From Lineus longissimus (taxonomy: Eukaryota; Nemertea; Pilidiophora; Heteronemertea; Lineidae): DNA of 64,000 nt. The stretch lies in NCBI RefSeq assembly GCF_910592395.1, contig NC_088310.1, positions 12,717,501-12,781,500 of the forward strand. Direction: 5' to 3'. This document shows, in pieces, positions 1 through 10,241 of this stretch. Under the pieces are notes generated by a model. The model was not told the DNA's origin, ran no database searches, and saw nothing but the letters and a program-made list of their open reading frames with translations. Each line of letters begins with the position of its first letter. Positions within the stretch are counted from its first letter, which is position 1. The translations under genes were made by a program, and so were the position numbers.

Positions 1-332
1 TTGATACTGTCTGGGGATAATAACATCTGCAGCACTGGCCGGGACAGGAGGTTGGTTTCCAGCACGCTGTCTGTTTCGTCGGATATTTCTGCGGACGTTT
101 GTTATGGGTGTCATAGCTCCAGCGGCTGCATCACTCATGTTTTGCACTCCTGCTGTAATTATCTGTTGTGGAGTTTCTTCAGTTTCTTCCGCTCTCTGTT
201 TCATATTGCTCCTCACTGTCAGCATTTCAACTCGAGCAGCATCTCCAGCATGTGTATGGTCGTCACCCTCTGCACAACCTGGTTGTTCATGATGTGCAAC
301 TTTGCTTTGCACTCACTTCGTCGTCTTTGCTC
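1..332 (-). pseudogene. FLYWCH-type transposon protein fragment, cut by window edge
   Basis: The minus strand is open for about 110 codons and runs off the left end of the window. It reads the end of a FLYWCH-type zinc module (a Cys about eight residues into the frame, then an HTH of the His-x-His kind). After that comes an Asp-Ala-Ala-Arg-Val-Glu stretch, a helix with Thr-Pro-Gln-Gln-Ile-Ile, and a basic NVRRNIRRNRQR segment. This order is typical of FLYWCH proteins carried by animal Mutator-like elements. An in-frame stop at 333-335 sits next to a possible splice acceptor, so this may be an internal exon. It lies outside the inverted repeats of MULE-1 and is a separate fragment. The family assignment is from memory of the motif pattern. 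Confidence 0.5.
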
Positions 333-572
333 TCATTCCCAACTTTCCTTCCCCTCGCTTAAATCTTTTTGCTTAACATAACAGAAACCTTCAAAGAGAA
401 GCTTCCTCCCTCCACGACTAGTTGCTATGAACTCCATGACTGATTGACACTGGCAGAACTGTACTAGTACAAGCTCTATGGTCGGTCACATGTACATTTA
501 CTAAAAATAGATTCACAGAAACATTGTATGACAGAGGCATTTCTCAGAAAAGGCGTATCATTAGGCCACTTT
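333..572. other. Unassigned AT-rich spacer
   Basis: No gene, repeat boundary or RNA could be supported here. The stretch separates the FLYWCH-type fragment from a small inverted-repeat element. Confidence 0.4.
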
Positions 573-805
573 AAAAAAAAGCTGGTTAGCGTCCTTGCTT
601 CTGGGAGGAGGTGGGTAGGGGGAGGTGTTTTTGTTTTTTTTAATTCATTTTAAGGCTGAAAATAAAGCTGCTGAGCAAATAAAGAAAATCTGAAATATGG
701 AAAAATCCGGGTAGGTGTACATTCTAGTGTAAAATGCACTATAAATTTTTTTTGGCTCTCGAGCACTTTGTCGAGTAGGAAGGGGACGCTAACTAACTTT
801 TTTTT
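573..805. repeat. MITE-like element with ~22-bp inverted ends
   Basis: An A-run followed by GTTAGCGTCC at 573-594 is matched in inverted orientation by GGACGCTAAC followed by a T-run at 784-805, with one or two mismatches. The 190 bp between them carry no ORF. This is the shape of a miniature inverted-repeat element or a foldback. No flanking target duplication was clear. Confidence 0.35.
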
Positions 806-837
806 ATTCGGGCTTAGCTACGCAAGCCTATCGCGTC

Positions 838-1319
838 TATGGCAAGCCAAAGCGGAATTTATTCAAGACTTTAGAATTACCATTCAAGAAGTTAAATATA
901 AGTTCAAGAAGGAAATATATGTTCAAGACTATAATATGTTCAACCTTGAATCAAATGTTTTCAACCTTGAATAAAATATGTTCAACCTTGAATAAAATAT
1001 GTTCAACCTTGAATAAAATATGTCCAACCTTGAACAAAATATATTCAACCTTGAACAAAATATATTCAAGACTCACGTGACCATATTCAAGACGCACGTG
1101 ACCACAAAATTGATGACGTAGTTGCTCATGTTTTGATGCTTTACGGACTTTCCCGAACCCGCGTCCAGACTTTCCCGAACCCATGGTACTTGTGTTGCGT
1201 TTCGGAGCTCGAATTGTTCGCACGAAGGTTTTGACACATGGTTGTACACGTACCTAGCCGCCTGCGAAATTTTTTTCTGCAGGATACTTCTGCCATAGTG
1301 TACATCTGACAGCCAATCA
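838..1319 (+). repeat. MULE-1 left terminal inverted repeat with 21-bp tandem units
   Basis: The repeat contains about six tandem units of roughly 21 bp with the core TTCAACCTTGAATAAAATA (about 944-1075). Then follow two E-box repeats (CACGTGAC near 1075-1105) and an inner end carrying AGCCAATCA at 1311-1319. It matches the right repeat in inverted orientation almost throughout. The right copy is longer by about 130 bp. Confidence 0.8.
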
Positions 1320-1596
1320 GAATTCAAGGCAAGCACGTGTCTTTGTTGACATCATCTTTCCACATGGCGCAATAATGTCAACAATGCCACGTGTTCTGAT
1401 AATCTTGGAAAGAACAAGTTAGCAAATGGTTAGAGGAGTATATTAGCTAAAATATATTTATTTGCAGTATCTTAACATGTATGCCCTTGAGAGAAGCTTT
1501 CTAATGAGTAGCAATATTGACAGAGGGGTTCAGTAAGTTGGCCACAATTCCCTTTTTCGAGGTGCCTCCAAGTCCTACAGTCCTTAAAGGGTTACA

Positions 1597-2126
1597 CTAC
1601 TGTTTGCTGTGTGTTTTACCTAGGCTTTGATTTCTGCTTACACATACAGAGATATTGTGTGGGGCAGCTGGTTTCTTTTTTGGTGGGAGTATTCCACCTC
1701 TGATGTCAAGTGTTGCCTTCCTTTTTTCTGGTTGCTTAGTATAGCCATGCTCACTCACACCAGAAAGCTTTGTTAGCCTCCCGCTGGAAAGACACTTGCG
1801 ACCCCCAAGTGAAGCTCTTTTCCTTCTTGCGATAGCTGTTGGCTGTACACCAATCTGCTTCATTCCAGCTATTCTCATTTTTTTCTTGTTGTTGTTTATG
1901 ACATGTGAAAGACCAGAGTACTTTCCAAAAGTGTTCAACGCTGAAATAAGTGCCGAGTCAGTTTGAAGTTTCGATGCACTCTTTATGAACGTTTTGACAG
2001 CTGGCTTGAATGTATCAGGGTCATGTTCTACCTTAGTGGCAAGCTTGGAAGCGAAGGCAATTAAATCCTCCCTAATTCCGTCTCGTTCCTCAGGACTTGT
2101 TGTTTGCTCAACGGTTGTTGCCGATG

Positions 2127-2158
<32 letters not shown>

Positions 2159-5100
2159 CTAGTTATCTGCCTTGCGTCAAATTGTTTATGGACTGTATTC
2201 TGGAGAGCTAGGCTGTCCTTCTGGAGCTGAAGACGTGTAGGCGAAGTGGAAGTAGATGATTCTGTACCATGGGACTTCTCATGAGAGCTGCCTGCCAAAG
2301 ACATGCTTACTAGAGTGTCTGCGTTACTGCAATCATTCTCACAAAACTCAACCTGTTCTCTCCTGGGTACAATCCTGGTGTCATCCCACAGGGATGTAAA
2401 CCACTCTGGACTAACATCTTTTCCAGTAGCAACTTTGTAAAGCAACTGACGGCTTTCAGCTGATGTGACTGGAATGATGTTCAATGATGCCACTTGGAAC
2501 TTTTTCGAAACTGCAACTTGGTGTTTGCATGGACCGCCATTTTTTCCGATGTGACAAGTACACAGGCCCACTTCTGTATTTACAGTGTAGATGGTGTCCT
2601 TTTTAGTCTCACTCGGTACAGTGTACACATTTGATGACAGTTGTTTAATGTCACTAAGGCTGACTTTGTTGTCAACAGGAAAGTACTTTGAATGTCTGAC
2701 ATAATCTAGGCGGTTGTTAGCCACATCAACAAGTCGTCTTTCATAGAAAGACTCCAATCGGGTGACGACAAATTCAACCAACTGGAGAGCATTGTATGCC
2801 TTCATCCTCAGAAGTATCTTTTCCTTTAGAACCCTCATTGCAGCTTCACAAAAATTGTTAGTGTTATTCCCACGAATGGGCATGTCATCTCTAAAGCATA
2901 CTGCCCACAAGTGTCTTCGATCATACAACTTACTGACGTAGGTCATGAATGACGGATATGAAGTTGCTGTTGTGTCATTTCTGGTGGCCTCATACCTTTC
3001 CACTAGGGAAGCCTTATCATCTGCATACATCATGTCCTTGACTAGGTGGAACAGCTGTTGCCTGTGTTTCATTGCAATTTGGTTTTTACTGTCCCATAGC
3101 CAACGCCATGCTGCCTGCAAAACATGGAAGACACAAAGAATGGGGGTGGATTTTGGAAAGGCGCTCTTTAACGCCTTTCTCTCAGCTTCGCAATCATCCG
3201 TCATGAAAATGATGGAGCCTTCAACCCCTCTGCCATAGAATGCCTCATTCAGGATGATGGACTTCAACAATTCCAGAGCGCTTTTGATTGTGCTTTCTGT
3301 TTCTGTGCTTGTGATGAGACAGCCAAGAGGCAACCCACCACAACAGCTATGTGTCATAAGCAGAAACAAACGCAAGTTGTGACGGTCCATGTTTCCTGAT
3401 GAATCCACAAATGTCATCTCACCACTCTGTTCAACCATTTGATGAACCCTTTTCATGAGGGGGGTGCAAATAGCAACGATAAGCTGGTTGTCACTTGTGC
3501 TCATTTTGATGATTGTTTCTCCTTCTGAATTTAGACGTTCCACTAGCTTCTCAAGGTCCTTCATCATGTTGAGATCACTGTTCCCATACGCCTTTTTCGC
3601 AATGGTGTGATATAGCCTGCAAGAAGAAGATACAAAGGCATATTGAAGGGGCTCAATGATTCAGAAGTCAGTGGTCCATTTCTGAAATGAAAATCACTTT
3701 GAATCTCAATGCAAAGCTTTCTTTTGAGTCAAAATGCACCAGTTTTCCAACTACATGTACTAGTCCATTACCACCTGTGTTCTTTTTCAGATTCAGTAAA
3801 ACATGGACTTGATGTCCACATATCATTACTTTAATGAAATAGAGCCCAGTGCATTTTGTACTATTTATTTACCTGTAGCACCATTGGAGGTCTGGAATCT
3901 TGGCACGATCAGCACTTGCAAAAATAAAGTCATCTTGATGATCTATCTGCATGTCATACTTGTGAAGTTCTAAGGCAGAAGATGGCGAATGGCCTGCTTC
4001 AAACATTGTTAAAAACTTCTTTGTCACTTCTTCAGAGACGTCACGGTGTCGAAGAGCATCAGCAGAGTTCAGTAGGTGGTTATGGATGAAATTCATGTTG
4101 ACAATCATTGGAAATATTTGGAGGTGTGCATCTTTTGATCTGAAAAAAATAAACACTGACTAAAATGTTTTACCTGTACATTTCCCAAATCAAAACAAAT
4201 AAACTTGTATATCCACAATGATCTTGAAGTTAGAACAAAAACATTGACTTACCTGCATCTCCCTTTCTCTATGCGCTTTACACTGATTGTCATAGTGGCG
4301 CTGCACTTTGTATTTTTGGAAGATAGGCGACTGCATTCAGTTCTTGTTTTATGTTGACATCTTAGGTCTTCCTGTTAAAAGAGAATGGAGGATAATGCAA
4401 ATTGTGAAAGATATATATAATGAAAGAATATTCAGTTCTTGAGAGGGAAAAGTGTAAATGTGATGTGAGTTGTGAATTGAATCAAGGAATGGAATGCAAT
4501 TTACAACAACGCCATTGAAATTTCTAGCCTAGATTAGAGCTAGAATTGTTAATTATTAATGACTTATCTCAGCTGAACAGTGTATTGATCTTGTATTGAT
4601 ATTCATTAAACTTACTTTAAATATGACCTTCTCTCCAACATGCGGATAGGTCTTGGATACTCGGAAAGTACTCTTTGAGCACTCCTGGAACTCTTTCTTC
4701 CAGCTTTTTGCTTCATCTTTACTTCGCAATGGCAGGCGAATAGTTGCCGTAAACCCTCCACTGGTAGGACACTCTGAGAAAGAGCACAGGCGGTACTCAT
4801 ACTCATCTGATAAAATTCCCTATAAAACACAGAAAAAAATCATTGAGCTGAGGGAATGATGAGTATGTTATCCTATAATACTAAAACTGGTACGAAACAG
4901 AATGTAAACAGGTGGTAGCATGACTGACCGACTGTGTACACCTTGAGAAAGTTTGCCCCTTTATAGACCTAGATCTTTGAATAGCAATACAGCCATTCAT
5001 AATAAATAGCACTAAACAAATACAATGGCCCTTCAACAATGTTCAAACTACCAAAATAGGCCTGATACCTTCAACAGCAGACATCGGATACACTGTCCCT

Positions 5101-5396
5101 TTAATAATTATCAACATTGGCAACACTGTCAGTGTCACTGCCCCTTAAAATTTCACAAATCAATGCATGCACTGCAATACATGTACAAAGTCAAATGTAT
5201 TATAATTATGTAGCGATCAGATCAGCTGATGCCTCTTTTGTATGCATAATATCATCAATTTTACAATGAATCTGTGCAATTCATTCCTAAACACTACGAC
5301 ACAAACCTTGAGTTGAGCATACTTGGGGTCAGACAATGAACTATTGTCACATTCACAGTTGAAGTGGCACTCGGCATGCGACTCGGTATCGTCCAT
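1597..5396 (-). CDS. MULE-1 transposase, five exons, 899 aa, apparently intact
   Basis: Exons by GT-AG and phase: 5396-5307, 4819-4616, 4371-4253, 4139-3873 and 3616-1597. They sum to 2,700 nt with no stop before 1597-1599. The N-terminal 220 residues are rich in Cys and His (CHFNCEC; later a C-x-H and an HNH motif), as in animal MULE DNA-binding modules. The DDE-type MULE core follows: Asp near residue 298, Asp pair near 367, Cys-Val-Phe-His near 388-391, Glu near 484. A SWIM zinc finger (CTC, then CKH) lies at about 579-592. The C-terminal third is low complexity with a polyserine run and basic segments. The protein should cut and paste the surrounding element in the nucleus. The start was chosen because exon 1 and exon 2 join in phase 0 and it lies just inside the right inverted repeat. 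Exon joins are inferred; the MULE call rests on D-D-CxxH-E plus SWIM. Confidence 0.8.
2128..2157 (+). repeat. (GCT)10 microsatellite inside the MULE-1 transposase
   Basis: Ten perfect GCT units on the plus strand encode the polyserine run of the MULE-1 transposase on the minus strand. The repeat length is a multiple of three, so changes in copy number would not break the frame. Confidence 0.85.
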
Positions 5397-5429
5397 TGTA
5401 TTTGCATTATCATGCATAAATAAACAGTG

Positions 5430-5463
5430 TGACGTCAAAGATCGCGCCAATTGTGATTGGCTG
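5430..5463 (-). promoter_or_regulatory. CCAAT box and CRE upstream of the MULE-1 transposase start
   Basis: Read on the minus strand, AGCCAATCAC at 5463-5454 marks the inner edge of the inverted repeat. It is followed by the palindrome TGACGTCA at 5437-5430, 33 bp before the inferred start codon at 5396. Both are standard metazoan core-promoter-proximal motifs. Promoter function is inferred. Confidence 0.45.
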
Positions 5464-6063
5464 TCAGATGTACACTATGGCAGAAGTATCCTGCAGAAAA
5501 AAATTTCGCTAGCCGCCTACACCTGACATGTACTCATCCTACACATCATGACATGGATGCCGAGTGAATGTCAGAGTCGATACATGTTTCACAGACATAT
5601 CAGGCAAATTATAGGTTCAAAATGCGCAATGCCTCTCACCTTTCATACCACTGTATCGGATTCTCGTTGTCTTTTGACATGTTTGAGTGTTTAGGCTATA
5701 CAGGCAATCAATCACGTCGTGAAACAGAACGCATCAGAAGTACCACAGATTCTACGCTCTACGTCATCAATTTTGTGGTCACGTGCGTCTTGAATATGGT
5801 CACGTGAGTCTTGAATATGGTCACGTGAGTCTTGAATATATTTTGTTCAAGGTTGAATATATTTTGTTCAAGGTTGGACATATTTTATTCAAGGTTGAAC
5901 ATATTTTATTCAAGGTTGAACATATTTTATTTAAGGTTGAAAACATTTGATTCAAGGTTGAACATATTTTAGTCTTGAACATATATTTCCTTCTTGAACT
6001 TATATTTAACTTCTTGAATGGTTATTCTAAAGTCTTGAATAAATTCCGCTTTGGCTTGCCATA
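5454..6063 (-). repeat. MULE-1 right terminal inverted repeat with 21-bp tandem units
   Basis: Inverted counterpart of the left repeat. It has the same 21-bp subterminal units (about 5835-5975) and three E-box units (CACGTG within about 5775-5830). The outer end is GGCTTGCCATA. Relative to the left copy it holds an additional internal block of about 130 bp (roughly 5525-5760). Confidence 0.8.
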
Positions 6064-6153
6064 CGCGTCACAAGCATCGGAATAGCATTCCGCGACGTTA
6101 CTATATATAGAATTATCGTTACTATAAATAGAAAAGAAACAATGTATTCATAA

Positions 6154-6346
6154 ATCCTATGGGGGCTAATGCCCGGGGGGGGCAAAAATCCGGGGGGGAG
6201 ATGTCCTAGGGGGGCAGAAGTCCTATGGGGGCTAATGTCCGGGGGGCAAATGTCCGGGGGGCAAATGTCCGGGGGGCAGATGTCCTAGGGGGGCAGAAGT
6301 CCGGGGGTAGAAGTCCGGGGGGCAGATGTCCAGGGGGGAAGGGTCC
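6154..6346. repeat. G-run degenerate minisatellite
   Basis: Short units of the form GGGGGGCAAATGTCC, GGGGGGCAGATGTCC and GGGGCAGAAGTCC are repeated about a dozen times on the plus strand, giving many closely spaced G5-G8 runs. A related but more decayed array is at 53755-54010. It abuts the 3' end of the EnSpm-like transposase and supplies the codons at which that frame ends. Confidence 0.75.
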
Positions 6347-9300
6347 TGATACCTCGTGGTACATACCCTAGGTTGTTAAGAGTCTTCACACAGAAAATAT
6401 TCCTATTTGGGTCCACCAACACATGGGTTACTTCACAGAACTGAGGTAATCCAGGATTATGTGGATTAATCTGGAGTACAGTTCCTTTTTAGCTCACCTC
6501 TTAGCAGAGGTGAGCTTATCCCATACCGTGGCGTCCGTCGTCCGTCGTCGTCGTCGTCGTCCGACGTCCGTTAGCAGGGCACGTTTCGTAACTGTTAGAG
6601 CTATTGAGTTGAAACTTAGTACACATGTACCCTTATGTAATGACACCTTGGAGACCAAGTTTCGGTCCGATTCGTTTCATGGTTTGGCCACCAGGGGGCC
6701 AAACGTTAAAAGTGAAAATATGCAATATCTCCCTTAATAGTTGTCGGGAAATTTTGAAAAAAATATATGGTAGGTACTTCTAGCAAAGGTGCATCATATA
6801 TCCTCCGGGTTTTTGATTTGACCTCCTTTTCAAGGTCACAGAGGTCAAAGTTTGCTGATTCACTGAACAGTAGCATGTTTCCTATCTATTTTAGCTAGAA
6901 GGTTTTAAACCAGTGTGCACATGTATCTGGGGATTCTCTATTCCACCCCTAAAACTTCGGCCGTTCGGACATCAAATATGGCCGCCAGGCAGCCATCTTG
7001 AAAAATAAACACAGTACTATTACTCCGAAACTAATGATCGGATAGCAACCAAATTTGATATGGATGTATATCTATGTACTCTCTACTAAATCCTTGATTT
7101 TTTATCAAATGTGATAGCCAATATGGGTGCCAGGCGGGCATCTTGAAAAATTCTTAGTTTGGCCACCCGGGGGCCAAATTTAATGTCCAAAGTTAAAATG
7201 TTTGATTGCTCGTTTAATAGTGGTCTGATTTTTATAACATTTTTATGGTAGGTACTCCTAGCAAGGATACATTTCATAAGTTCGGTCCAATATGATTCAC
7301 CACTTGACCACCAGGGGGCAAAATCCAAAAACCTTAAAAATGTGATTATTCCTTAACTTTTTGCCCGATTGCCACCAATTTACTATCATGGGTACATCTA
7401 ACCACCGTACAGTATATGTCACACAGGTTTTCAATTTGACCTACTTTTCAAGGTCACAGAGGTCAAATGGCGTAAATTGGCCGTCGGGCCGTAACTATGG
7501 CACGTTTCTTAACCGCAATGACTATTGATCACAAATTAAGTACATATGTACCCATTGGTCAGGTGATCTCAGGTACCGAAGTTTGTTTCGATCTGATTTG
7601 CCGTTAGGCCTCCTTTTCAAGGTCACAGAGGTCAAATGTACTGTAAATTGGCCATTTTGGGGAAATTGTAATTGGTTGGACCTACATCAAACCTAACACT
7701 ACATGACACAATACCATACTCTTCATCCATCTTTCCTCCACATGAGGTGAGCACAATGGCCCTGGCCATTTCATTCATACGTTCTCCCATGAATGATTAG
7801 TTTTCTAACCAAGGCCAAGTTACTTGGGTCAATGTTGTCCTCAGGAAACGCCACGCCCAGTTGTTCTAATATATTGGGACCAATTGGCAAGTACCCACAG
7901 TCCTTCACTTGGTCACCAGCATACAGGTAGTGAGACTTGTCCCCCGTTTTTGCTAATTGCAGGCACATCCACTCCTGGTGTCTCATTGCAATAGTTTTTG
8001 CTACATTTTTGAAGTTTTTCCCACACAGCACATGGCCTTTTTCAAGACAGTTAAGGCCTTCAAAGCGCATGCACCAAGAATACCTCAAAGGCCCAAACAT
8101 CAGCATTTGTCTGGGAAAGTGAGGCATGAAGTGATGTTTTCGAACAATATTATCTGGATACAAAGCACGAAATTGTTCATGGTGCCTGCCAATCAGATAT
8201 CGTAGACGTTCTGAATCAGACACACTGACTTCGAAGGTAAAACCAATTGAGCAAATTTTCAGCAGCAACAAGAAACATGCCAGATGTTTGTCATCTTCAT
8301 TCAGCCCAGCAACATCACTCATGAGAAAAGGCAAGCTAAAGCCAAGACTTAGCATTTGTGCTGATGACTGTCTAAGTTTCTGAGATGCTGATGTGATATG
8401 GGACTGTTCAATCAAGGATGGCTTATCCCGATCTTTGGGGTAGGGAAATCCAGTTATGAAGTCATTGATCTTTTCAATGCTAAGGAGACCACGCTTCATG
8501 ACATCGTTAAGCATGAGTTTTGTTCCCAAATTGAGAGTCCCTTCAAGGATGACATGCATGGCATCCTGGGGAAGACATGTGGTAACATCAAAGAATGGTA
8601 CTTCAGCCAGAACACTAGTCCTATTGATTCCGTACAGTTTTGAGAAATGTTGCTTCAGTGTCTTGTCTATACCAGGTCTGTTGATAAGGCTCAGTTGGTC
8701 ATTATGAGACGCCAATGATCTTTCTTCAGATTCTTCAGCAAACTGAATCTGGGTCAACTGATCACTAACAATAAGGCACTTGCGGCATGGTCGATGTGCG
8801 CTACCAACAGATTCCTTGAAGCCTCCAATAAAGTTACTCGCTGGAGTATCTCCATTAAACATTAGAAGCGCACCCCTAAACACCTCTTCATTCCCACCAA
8901 TTTGAAAAGTCTGCCCATCTTCCAGTACCTTCAAATCATTTACAAAATTTTCTAACAACTTTTCCAAGCCTCTCTCACCATATTTCTTGATATCTACTGT
9001 TTTCGCAACAGCTGCAAGTTAGATAGTTCTCAAAGATGACCGCATGCTTGGATGGATATTGCCAAGTCCCCAGTAGAACACTCCAACTTTATGCTTTTTT
9101 GATTTTGAGCCAAGAGAATTCGCAACTTCAAGATCATCGTAGTATAGATAAATTTGAAGTGCAGTAGCGTCGACAGAGAATACAGGATGAGATCGAAAGA
9201 ATTCACCATCCATAATGTCTCTCAAATTGCCATCACTGGAGCTGTGGGAATTACGGACTTCGGACAAAACTGCTGGGTCATTAAGAAGGTTTTGAAGTTG

Positions 9301-10023
9301 ATCTATAAGACCAACGTAATAACCCTGGTGACTGATTTTCTTTAGCGTACCATTTTTCCACACGTACTCCACACCCAGCTCTACAGTGTCAGGATCTGTG
9401 AGCCTCATGTTTGTTCTCAGGATATTGTCACGCTTATACTTTGTATCTACAGTAGAAAACAAACTACTAGTGTCAAAAACATTTGTACCATCTTCACCAG
9501 AGAAAACAAAACTAATCTGATCTCTTGTTAAGTTCAGGGTTTCAAGTCTTTTTTGGATTGTAGACTTGATGCGCTCAAGTCTTTCCTGGATCAAAAATCT
9601 TGTCTCTCCCACAACACCACTGATGGCAGTTTCAGTCAAACGAAACTGATGTTTTAGTTTCAGAAGGTAAAGTGCCTTAAGATACTCATCTGATGGTGAA
9701 TCAGCCTCTACTTCCATTTCAGCAATAGGTTCTCCAATCAAATTTTCACCAATATCACCAAATCCATCTGCAGCTGCAGATTCCGCAGCTGCAGAGTCCA
9801 CTTCCATTCTTACATGTATGTCAATAGCTTCATGTTTACGTCTTATATGTTTTCGCAGGCTATCAACCTTTGAATATGTCTCTTGACACGTCTTGTCTAT
9901 TGGACATTTCACCACAAAATTGTGATCCAACCTATGAATCCTATCAAGATGTCTCAACAATGATGAAAGATCTGCAGCAGAAAACTTACAAAAATCACAC
10001 TGAATATTTTTGCGATCCATCAT
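6285..10023 (-). pseudogene. EnSpm/Tnp2-like transposase with N-terminal C2H2 fingers, broken
   Basis: The frame starts at the ATG at 10023 (a second follows at once). Two C2H2 fingers come first (CDFC...HLDRIH and CPIDKTC...HIRRKH), then a helical region and a conserved YYDDLE...NSLGSKSKKHK block, ending at a TAA at 9019-9021. The same frame continues without interruption from 9018 to 7775, including a DAMHVILEG motif like the Asp-x-Met-His of Tnp2/EnSpm transposases and a PHFPRQM...FGPLRYSWCMRFEG block. A satellite-bearing insertion (6487-7774) then interrupts it. From 6486 the frame resumes with about 45 recognisable C-terminal codons before running into a G-rich minisatellite and stopping at 6285-6287. 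It would be a CACTA-type DDE transposase; assignment to EnSpm is by motif memory. At least two disabling lesions are visible, and any terminal inverted repeat on the left is lost or unrecognised. Confidence 0.65.
6487..7774. mobile_element. Satellite-bearing Helentron-like (HINE) element, copy 1
   Basis: The left end is TTTTAGCTCACC followed by an 11-bp hairpin (AGCTCACCTCT / AGAGGTGAGCT) and a GTC trinucleotide tract (about 6535-6565). Diverged ~300-bp monomers follow. The right end is GGTGAGCACAATGGCCC plus a GGCC hairpin and TTTCAT. It sits inside the EnSpm-like transposase frame. Removing it leaves the frame open with no duplicated target, which fits insertion between two Ts. It carries CCACCAGGGGGC (6688-6699, 7308-7319) and AGGTCA direct repeats with a 3-bp spacer (6833-6847, 7451-7465, 7620-7634). 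No protein is encoded. The Helentron assignment is inference from the insertion mode and architecture. Confidence 0.6.
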
Positions 10024-10241
10024 GAACAAAACGGTAAATCATTAAAAAATTACTGGTAACTGGATCAATGCCTTAGAAGAGAAAAAAACGTGTCACAACA
10101 AGAATCATAACCCAGTCATAGCCATAATGTACTACAGTGGGAAAACATACGTTATACAAAATGACATACCGGTAATGCATGTAATGTCAAGAACAGTGTC
10201 AACACAATTATAGAACACACTCATCAGGCAGCTTCAGTATA
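10024..10241. other. Short intergenic spacer between SAMD3-like gene and transposase
   Basis: This 218-bp AT-rich spacer separates the stop codon of the SAM-domain gene from the start of the Tnp2-like transposase on the same strand. No clear promoter or polyadenylation signal was identified on the minus strand. The short gap suggests the two genes were delivered together. Confidence 0.45.

Larger units (their letters stand above)
838..6063 (-). mobile_element. MULE-1: complete autonomous Mutator-like DNA transposon
   Basis: A 5.2-kb element bounded by long inverted repeats, 838-1319 and 5454-6063, whose outer ends both read TATGGCAAGCC inward. The hexamer CGCGTC directly abuts both ends (832-837 and 6064-6069). 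It may be a short or decayed target duplication; MULEs usually make 8-11 bp, so this is uncertain. The single gene inside is a spliced MULE transposase read on the minus strand, starting next to the right inverted repeat. All parts needed for autonomy appear present. The host DNA on both sides is other repeat sequence. Confidence 0.8.

Noticed and set aside
4612-4830. 72-aa minus-strand frame beginning MFYREFYQ
   Set aside because: The other frame of the same exon (4819-4616) gives a sequence that joins in phase with the exons on both sides; this frame is a shadow.
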